A DNA stretch of 29,902 bases from the NCBI GenBank assembly GCA_002329155.1, contig DCXY01000007.1:16191-46092 (forward strand). The letters run 5' to 3'. How positions within the stretch are numbered: position 1 is the first letter of the stretch; each line of letters starts with the position of its first letter. The DNA is from Stenotrophomonas sp. UBA2124 (GTDB taxonomy: Bacteria; Pseudomonadota; Gammaproteobacteria; Xanthomonadales; Xanthomonadaceae). The translations under genes were made by a program, and so were the position numbers. Positions 22,850-29,902 of this stretch are shown here, piece after piece. The notes under the pieces are model-generated. The model did no database searches and had not been told where the DNA came from. It saw nothing but the letters and a program-made list of their open reading frames with translations.

Positions 22850-23901
22850 GCGCGGCCCCCACGGGTGCCGACGATCACCTTGAAGCCGTCACGCTCGGCG
22901 GCCACGCGCACTTGGCCGAAGCTTTCGTTGAGAATCTGCTCGTACGGCAGGTGCCGGTTGGCGACCATGAACAACTGGCCGCCCGGGCGCAGCGCCTGCG
23001 CGGCCACGGCGATGAAACGCTGGCCGATGTCCGGGCGGTCCTCGCGGGCGGGCGTGTGGAACGGCGGGTTGGAGACGATGAAGTCGTAGCGGCCATCGAT
23101 GCCTGCGGTGACATCGTGCCAGCGGAAATCGAGCGCGGCGCTGCTGCCGGCCAGGTTGCGACGGGCCAGCGCCAGCGCGCGTGCTTCGGCCTCGTACAGG
23201 TCCAGTGCGGTGACCTTGGGGCAGCGCGCCAGCACTTCGGCCGACAGGTAACCCCAGCCTGCGCCGAGGTCCGCGCCGCGTCCTGCCAGGTCGGCGGGCA
23301 GTTGTTCGACCAGTAGTGCGGATGCCGGATCGATGCGGTCCCAGGCGAAAACACCGGGGCGGCTTTGGAAGCGGCCATCGAGGATGGCGCGCGGTGCATC
23401 CAGCGCGGCCCAGCGTTTGCGCAGGGCTTCGTCATGGCTGCCATCGGCAGGCGGGGTCCAGTAGGCGCGGCAGTGGTTCTTGGTGAGTTTGCCGCCAAGG
23501 CCGGCCAGCTGCTGCAGGTCGCTTTCGCCCGAGCGCGCGCCCTCATTGTTGGATTGGCAGGCCACCACGATGCCGCCGGGCGCCACCCTGGCCAGCGCGC
23601 GCGCCAGCAGTGCGCGGGCTTCGTCACGCTGGCGCGGCGGCAGCACCAGCACCAGGGCGTAGCGCGTGTTGTCCTGTTCCAGCGTGTCCTCGTCCTGCAC
23701 CTGCCAACCGCTGCGCTCCAGCGCGCTGGCGAACGGGCGGAAGCTCTGCGCGCAGACCAGCTGCCCGCTGGCAGCATGCTCGCGCAACGGCCAGCCATCG
23801 CGGGCGCGCAGGAACAGCACCGGCCCCTGTGGCCAGCGCAGGGCCGCGGAGGAGAACGGCAGGAACAGGGTTTGCAGCGGGGCGTCTTGCAGGGCGGGCA
23901 T
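22846..23901 (-). CDS. rsmC: RsmC-like 16S rRNA guanine-N2 methyltransferase
   Basis: This S-adenosylmethionine-dependent methyltransferase has 351 residues in two related halves, as in E. coli RsmC (m2G1207 of 16S rRNA). The N-terminal half is degenerate. The C-terminal half has the SAM-binding motif GADLGAGWGYLS (209-220), an acidic residue after the next strand (TALDLYEAEA), and the catalytic SNPPFH (277-282) of base-amino methyltransferases. It ends LPYEQILNESFGQVRVAAERDGFKV, as in RsmC/RlmG. RlmG is the main alternative. It overlaps rsuA by four bases, which places two small-subunit rRNA modification genes in one transcript. Confidence 0.85.
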   Translation of the reverse strand: MPALQDAPLQTLFLPFSSAALRWPQGPVLFLRARDGWPLREHAASGQLVCAQSFRPFASALERSGWQVQDEDTLEQDNTRYALVLVLPPRQRDEARALLARALARVAPGGIVVACQSNNEGARSGESDLQQLAGLGGKLTKNHCRAYWTPPADGSHDEALRKRWAALDAPRAILDGRFQSRPGVFAWDRIDPASALLVEQLPADLAGRGADLGAGWGYLSAEVLARCPKVTALDLYEAEARALALARRNLAGSSAALDFRWHDVTAGIDGRYDFIVSNPPFHTPAREDRPDIGQRFIAVAAQALRPGGQLFMVANRHLPYEQILNESFGQVRVAAERDGFKVIVGTRGGRA

Positions 23902-23967
23902 GCCGATAAGTCTTGGAGCGGGCCGTCCATTCTACCGGGCTGGCCGCAATGGCCCGGAAATGCCGCC

Positions 23968-23995
23968 GCGCGGGGCCGCAACGCCGGGCCCGCGC
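23968..23995. other. GC-rich hairpin at the end of the DUF3247 gene
   Basis: GCGCGGG (23968-23974) pairs with CCCGCGC (23989-23995), with two more pairs inside after a mismatch. It touches the DUF3247 stop codon and lies 67 bases ahead of rsmC. No T tract follows, so termination is doubtful. Confidence 0.35.
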
Positions 23996-24303
23996 TAGGC
24001 CGGTGTGTCGGAGGTATCCGGGGCCGGCAGGCGCAGCACCTGGCGCACGCTGTCCAGCCAGATCACGTGCTGCTGGGAGATGCGTACCAGGTCATCAAGC
24101 CGCACCTGTGCGTTCACGCCGGGCTGCTCGGTGTGGTCGGCAAAATGCTGCAGGCAGGGCCGCACGGTCACCGTGCCGGAGACCCGGCTGCCGTCCTTGA
24201 GTACCAGCAATACCCTCGCCTGCCCGGGAAGTTCGCCTGCAAGGGCTTCAAGCCAGGCAATCATCGCCGGGTCGGTGTAGACGTGGGGCGCGTACAAGGC
24301 CAT
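23995..24303 (-). CDS. DUF3247 family protein, probable Sm-like fold
   Basis: The product is a 102-residue protein of unknown function. It starts MALYAPHVYTDPAMIAWLEAL and continues with a beta-rich core: ARVLLVLKDGSRVSGTVTVRP, then VRLDDLVRISQQHVIWLDSVRQVLRL. The pattern of a strand pair with KDGSRVSGTV and a later DSVRQVLRL resembles Sm/LSm folds. I recall a Xanthomonas member of DUF3247 solved with an Sm-like fold, so RNA binding is conceivable but not shown. It lies upstream of rsmC on the same strand, separated by a GC-rich hairpin. Confidence 0.75.
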   Translation of the reverse strand: MALYAPHVYTDPAMIAWLEALAGELPGQARVLLVLKDGSRVSGTVTVRPCLQHFADHTEQPGVNAQVRLDDLVRISQQHVIWLDSVRQVLRLPAPDTSDTPA

Positions 24304-24367
24304 GGCAGCGTCCGTGAGTGCTCGCTGTCACATTAACGGCCTCTGCCGTGAACCGCATGCAAAATCT

Positions 24368-26389
<2,022 letters not shown>

Positions 26390-26566
26390 TACCGGGACGT
26401 AGGAACAAAGGGGACTTGCGCCAGCCGGAGTCTGCGCAGCCGGCGATCCACAGGGTGTGATGATGAACGATCCGGCAATCCTTTTGGCACAGCGTGACAG
26501 CATTCATTGCCCGCTCCGGCCAACCCGCGCACACTTCAGACATACCAAGCCACCGGAGTACGTGCC

Positions 26567-27136
26567 ATGAAGACCCTGAGCATCACCGGACTTGCCTTGG
26601 CCTGCCTGCTGGCGATGGGCAGCGTGGATGCCAGGCCGCGAACCGTGTCCGCCCCCGACGCGCCGCGCGCCCTGCCCACCGAAGGCAGCGTGCAGGTGCA
26701 GTGGACCGACCCGGCCCAGTTCACCGAGCTGCGCCAGAGCCGCAACCGCTGGGAAGCCCAGCGCGGCGACTGGGTGGTGGATCTGGCCGAGCACCTGCGC
26801 AAGCAGGCCAGCAAGCGCCTGCCGGAAGGACAGACCCTGGATGTGACCATCACCGATATCAAGCGCGCCGGCGACTACGAGCCATGGCGCGGCCCGCAGC
26901 TGGATGATGTGCGCTTCATGCGCGACATCTACCCGCCGCGCATCGCCCTGCAGTTCACGCTCAGCGATGCCAGCGGCCAGGTGATCGACCAGGGCGAACG
27001 CACCCTGCGCGACACCGGCTACCTGCTCAACAGCAGCCTGCCCAGCAATACCGACCCGCTGCGTTACGAGAAGCGCATGCTGGACGACTGGCTGCGCCGC
27101 GATCTGCTCAAGCGCGACAGCACGGCGGGACTGTAA
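26567..27136 (+). CDS. Exported DUF3016 family protein
   Basis: The product is a 189-residue protein of unknown function. A signal peptide covers about the first 22 residues (KTLSITGLALACLLAMGSVDA). The mature part has the pattern VQVQWTDPAQFTELRQSRNR and then WVVDLAEHLRKQASKRLPEGQTLDVTI (written in two blocks by function: helix, strand), and IYPPRIALQFTLSDASGQV, which I associate with DUF3016. The ATG at 26567 follows GGAG by eight bases and begins the signal peptide; the frame is open upstream. It is divergent from the histidine kinase gene (178 bases apart) and ends at a strong terminator. Confidence 0.75.
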   Translation: MKTLSITGLALACLLAMGSVDARPRTVSAPDAPRALPTEGSVQVQWTDPAQFTELRQSRNRWEAQRGDWVVDLAEHLRKQASKRLPEGQTLDVTITDIKRAGDYEPWRGPQLDDVRFMRDIYPPRIALQFTLSDASGQVIDQGERTLRDTGYLLNSSLPSNTDPLRYEKRMLDDWLRRDLLKRDSTAGL

Positions 27137-27186
27137 GCCCAGCAACGTCCAGCGCGGCACGGCTGCGCATCACATCGACTGCATGG

Positions 27187-27217
27187 AAAGAAAGGGCCGC
27201 ATTGCGGCCCTTTCTTT
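27187..27217. terminator. Bidirectional terminator between the DUF3016 gene and alr
   Basis: AAAGAAAGGGCCGC and GCGGCCCTTTCTTT form a perfect 14-bp stem with loop ATT. The A-rich and T-rich ends give each strand a T tract after the GC stem, so the element can end transcription from both convergent genes. Confidence 0.92.
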
Positions 27218-27225
27218 ATCGTCCC

Positions 27226-28302
27226 TCATTCGGACAGATACACCCGCGGCGTGCGCTTGAGGCTGCACGGCAGCCGGTAGGCGCTGGTGTTGCAGCGTGG
27301 TGCCAGCTCGGAAATGGTGGGGGCGTTGCCCCACAGCTGCACGATGCTGCCCTGCCCGGCCAGTGGATGGTCGGTGAGGTCCACCGTCAGCATGTCCATC
27401 GACACGCGCCCGATCAGCCGCCCGGGCACGCCATCAATCAGTACCGGCGTGCCGTTGGGTGCGAACTGCGGGTAGCCGTCGGCATAGCCCATCGCCACCA
27501 CACCCACGCGGGTGGGCTGCTCGGCGACGAAACGCGCGCCATACCCCAGTGGCTCGCCCACGCCCAGCTCACGCACGGCGATGACACGCGACTGCAGCGT
27601 CATCACCGGCCGCAGCTGCGCCGCATGCGGGCTGGGCTGCGGGTACAGCGGATCCGCGCCGTACAGCATCAGGCCAGGGCGCACCCAGTCGCTGCGCACC
27701 TGTGGCCAACCCAGCAGCGCTGGCGAATTGCACAGACTGGTTTCGCCCGCCAGCCCTTCGATGGCACGGTTGAACACCTCCAGCTGCTCACCGGTGCGGT
27801 TGCTGTCCAGCTCATCGGCACGCGCGAGGTGGCTCATCATCACCAGCGGGGCCACCTGCGGCAGCGCCGACAGGCATGCATGGGCATCGCGGAATTCTTC
27901 CGGCGACAGCCCCAGGCGGTGCATGCCGCTGTCCAGCTTCAGCCAGATGTGCAGCGTGGCATCGGTGCGGAAGGCTTCCACCGCCTCCAGCTGCCAGCGC
28001 GAGGCCACCACGGTCCACAGCTCGTGTTCGACGATCAGCGGCAGTTCGGCGGCATCAAAAAAGCCTTCCATCAGCAGGATTGGCCCACGGATGCCGGCAT
28101 GGCGCAGCTCCAGCGCCTCCTCGATGCAGGCCACGCCGAAGCCATCGGCCTCGTCCTGCAGCGCGCGCGCGCAGGCGACGGCACCGTGGCCATAAGCGTC
28201 GGCCTTGATCACGGCCAGCGCCTTGCCGCCGCCCAGCTGCCGCGCCAGGCGGTAGTTGTGGCGCAGTGCCTCCAGATCGATAAGTGCCTGTGCCGGGCGC
28301 AT
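27226..28302 (-). CDS. alr: Alanine racemase (catabolic DadX type by context)
   Basis: This PLP enzyme interconverts L- and D-alanine. The 358-residue product has the PLP lysine Lys33 in AVIKADAYGHG and the opposing catalytic tyrosine Tyr254 in PLGYGARF. Its segments KLDSGMHRLG and SDWVRPGLMLYG are diagnostic. The length and motifs do not by themselves separate biosynthetic Alr from catabolic DadX. Its start codon shares one base with the dadA stop codon (TGATG), so it is translated with dadA. This points to the catabolic role: racemising L-alanine so that DadA can oxidise the D form to pyruvate. Confidence 0.95.
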   Translation of the reverse strand: MRPAQALIDLEALRHNYRLARQLGGGKALAVIKADAYGHGAVACARALQDEADGFGVACIEEALELRHAGIRGPILLMEGFFDAAELPLIVEHELWTVVASRWQLEAVEAFRTDATLHIWLKLDSGMHRLGLSPEEFRDAHACLSALPQVAPLVMMSHLARADELDSNRTGEQLEVFNRAIEGLAGETSLCNSPALLGWPQVRSDWVRPGLMLYGADPLYPQPSPHAAQLRPVMTLQSRVIAVRELGVGEPLGYGARFVAEQPTRVGVVAMGYADGYPQFAPNGTPVLIDGVPGRLIGRVSMDMLTVDLTDHPLAGQGSIVQLWGNAPTISELAPRCNTSAYRLPCSLKRTPRVYLSE

Positions 28303-29567
28303 CAGTGCTGCCCCTTGCCGTAGCGGAAGATGTCCAGCCCTTCGGTGCTGATGTGTGGCGTCCTGCCGCTCATCAGGTCGGCCAGATAGCGGCCAGAGCC
28401 CGCGGCCATGGTCCAGCCCAGTGTGCCGTGGCCGGTGTTGAGGAACAGGTTGCGGAACGGCGTGGCGCCGATGACCGGCGTGCCGTCCGGCGTGGCCGGG
28501 CGCAGGCCGGTCCAGAATGTGGCCTGCGACAGATCGCCCCCGTCCGGATACAGATCGTTGACCACCTTCTCCAGCGTCGCGCGGCGGCGCGGCTCCAGCG
28601 ACAGGTCGAAGCCGGCCACCTCGGCCATGCCGCCCACGCGGATGCGGTCCTGGAAGCGGGTGATGGCGATCTTGTAGCTCTCGTCCAGGATGGTCGAATT
28701 CGGCGCCATCGCGGCATTGGTGATGGGCAGGGTCAGCGAGTACCCCTTCAGCGGGTACACCGGCAGATGCATGCCCAGCGGCGCCAGCAGCTGCGGCGAA
28801 TAGCTGCCCAGCGCCAGCACATAGTGGTCGGCGGTTTCGAGCTGGCCGTTGATGCGCACGCCGGTGATGCGGTCGCCGTCGTACTGGATCGAGGCGATGT
28901 CCTGGTCGAAACGGAATTCCACGCCGGCATCGGCGGCCAACGCGGCCAGCTTCACGGTGAACAGCTGGCAGTCGCCGGTCTGGTCTTCCGGCAGGCGCAG
29001 TGCGCCGACCAGCATGTCGGTCTTGCCGGCCAGCGCCGGTTCAACGCGGGCGATGCCCTGGCGGTCCAGCACTTCATAGGGCACGCCGTACTCGCGCAAC
29101 ACCTCGATGTCCTGGGCGGCGGCATCCAGCTGCTGCTGGGTGCGGAACAGCTGGGTGGTGCCCAGCTGGCGGCCTTCGTAGTCGATGCCGGTGGCCGCGC
29201 GCAGCTCGTTGATGCAGTCGCGGCTGTAGTCGGACACGCGCACCATGCGCGCCTTGTTCACCGCATAACGCGCCGCCGTGCAGTTGCGCAGCATCTGCAG
29301 CAGCCAGCGGTACTGGTTGAGGTCGGTGGTGGGGCGGATGGCCAGCGGGGCGTGTTCCTCGAACAGCCACTTGATGGCCTTGAACGGAATGCCCGGCGCG
29401 GCCCACGGCGAGGTGTAGCCGAAGGACAGCTGGCCGGCGTTGGCGTAGCTGGTTTCCAGCGCGGGGCCGGGCTGGCGGTCAACCACGGTGACATCCCAAC
29501 CCGCCTGGCGCAGATACCAGGCACTTGTCGTGCCGATCACACCACTGCCAAGCACCAGAACTCGCAT
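28302..29567 (-). CDS. dadA: D-amino acid dehydrogenase small subunit
   Basis: This FAD enzyme of the inner membrane face oxidises D-alanine and other D-amino acids to 2-oxo acids, passing electrons to the respiratory chain. The product has 421 residues. The Rossmann motif VLGSGVIG is at residues 5-12. ETSYANAGQLSFGYTSPWAAPG, split by the conserved NAGQLS, follows. The C-terminal FAD contacts are GLRPATPDGTPVIG and LNTGHGTLGWTMAAGSG. The ATG at 29567 has AGGAG six bases upstream; a GTG one codon earlier is possible. It heads the dadA-alr operon. Confidence 0.96.
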   Translation of the reverse strand: MRVLVLGSGVIGTTSAWYLRQAGWDVTVVDRQPGPALETSYANAGQLSFGYTSPWAAPGIPFKAIKWLFEEHAPLAIRPTTDLNQYRWLLQMLRNCTAARYAVNKARMVRVSDYSRDCINELRAATGIDYEGRQLGTTQLFRTQQQLDAAAQDIEVLREYGVPYEVLDRQGIARVEPALAGKTDMLVGALRLPEDQTGDCQLFTVKLAALAADAGVEFRFDQDIASIQYDGDRITGVRINGQLETADHYVLALGSYSPQLLAPLGMHLPVYPLKGYSLTLPITNAAMAPNSTILDESYKIAITRFQDRIRVGGMAEVAGFDLSLEPRRRATLEKVVNDLYPDGGDLSQATFWTGLRPATPDGTPVIGATPFRNLFLNTGHGTLGWTMAAGSGRYLADLMSGRTPHISTEGLDIFRYGKGQH

Positions 29568-29591
29568 CACACTCTCCTGACCGCATCATTC

Positions 29592-29715
29592 CCTGCCCGG
29601 AAGTGGGCAGGCGCTAGGAACAGCGCAGTATATTCAGCCTTAAACAGTGTTTTTTTCTGTATTAATGGCCTTGCACGCGGTAATTTCCCGTTTCGACCAT
29701 CAAAAGCAGACACCC
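29592..29715. promoter_or_regulatory. Divergent control region of dadA and the Lrp-type regulator
   Basis: The stretch at about 29627-29690 is notably AT-rich for this genome (for example AAACAGTGTTTTTTTCTG), as expected of Lrp-family binding sites. On the minus strand TATACT (29627-29632) is a good -10 element for dadA without a matching -35, fitting an activator-dependent promoter. A 7-bp hairpin (CCTGCCC/GGGCAGG, 29592-29611) lies in the dadA leader. Regulation by the adjacent Lrp-like protein is known for dad operons elsewhere and is inferred here. Confidence 0.55.
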
Positions 29716-29902
29716 ATGGCCACCCGCAGCCGCGAACTGGACAAGATCGACCGCAAGATCCTGCGCATCCTGCAGCAGGAGGGCCGCATTTCCTTCACCG
29801 AACTCGGGGAGCGTGTGGGCCTGTCCACGACACCCTGCACCGACCGCGTGCGCCGGCTCGAACGCGAGGGCGTGATCACAGGCTACTACGCGCGGCTGGA
29901 CC
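29716..29902 (+). CDS. Lrp/AsnC family transcriptional regulator (partial, runs off the right edge)
   Basis: Sixty-two residues are visible, from MATRSRELDKIDRKILRILQ to GYYARLD. They form the N-terminal helix-turn-helix of an Lrp/AsnC regulator: DKIDRKILRILQQEGR, ISFTELGERVGLS and TPCTDRVRRLEREGVI. The C-terminal ligand-sensing domain lies outside the window. It is divergent from dadA and is very likely its regulator (the DadR/Lrp arrangement), responding to alanine or leucine. No strong ribosome site is seen before the ATG. Confidence 0.9.
   Translation, partial: MATRSRELDKIDRKILRILQQEGRISFTELGERVGLSTTPCTDRVRRLEREGVITGYYARLD

Overview
The window is about 30 kb of GC-rich chromosomal DNA. 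It most resembles the gammaproteobacterial family Xanthomonadaceae, probably Stenotrophomonas (S. maltophilia complex). The grounds are the protein sequences, a two-lipoyl-domain LpdA, a DUF3247 protein of the type I associate with xanthomonads, and GTAG-headed palindromic repeats like the SMAG elements described for S. maltophilia. This assignment is from memory, not from a search. I see no phage, insertion sequence, CRISPR, tRNA or rRNA.

Layout. 1-6108 (minus): the F1Fo ATP synthase operon atpIBEFHAGD, entering at a near-consensus promoter (6177-6206) and running off the left edge inside atpD; atpC would lie beyond. 6109-6570: a non-coding stretch with an interrupted dyad and three consecutive hairpins, followed by an outer-membrane barrel gene (plus). 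7490-12560 (minus): a small exported DUF6624-like protein, lpdA and aceF (E3 and E2 of pyruvate dehydrogenase), and a family 6 uracil/hypoxanthine-DNA glycosylase. 12760-13413: an OmpW-type porin with a textbook terminator. 13698-15087 (minus): a papain-like NlpC/P60-type hydrolase and a membrane protein. 15265-17835 (minus): the methionine importer metNIQ. 17959-18858 (minus): an EamA transporter.

18940-19868 is a tandem array with an exact 208-bp period, sitting between the divergent EamA gene and yajQ. 19942-21039 (plus): yajQ and a DUF1415 gene. 21066-21452 is a second array (period about 137 bp) of inverted REP-like pairs. 21465-23901 (minus): an overlapping cluster of rsmC-like methyltransferase, rsuA-like pseudouridine synthase and a HAD phosphatase. 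Then come a DUF3247 gene, a soluble PAS-PAS hybrid histidine kinase, a divergent DUF3016 gene, and the D-alanine catabolic pair dadA-alr (dadX-like) with a divergent Lrp-family regulator cut by the right edge.

Most genes are core metabolism: energy conservation, acetyl-CoA formation, methionine uptake, rRNA modification and alanine catabolism. The unusual content is in the intergenic DNA. Two unrelated repeat families share one architecture: an inverted pair of palindromic monomers, amplified in tandem. One of them carries quadruplex-prone G runs on both strands and a hairpin with paired base changes between copies. I found no clear new multi-gene system.
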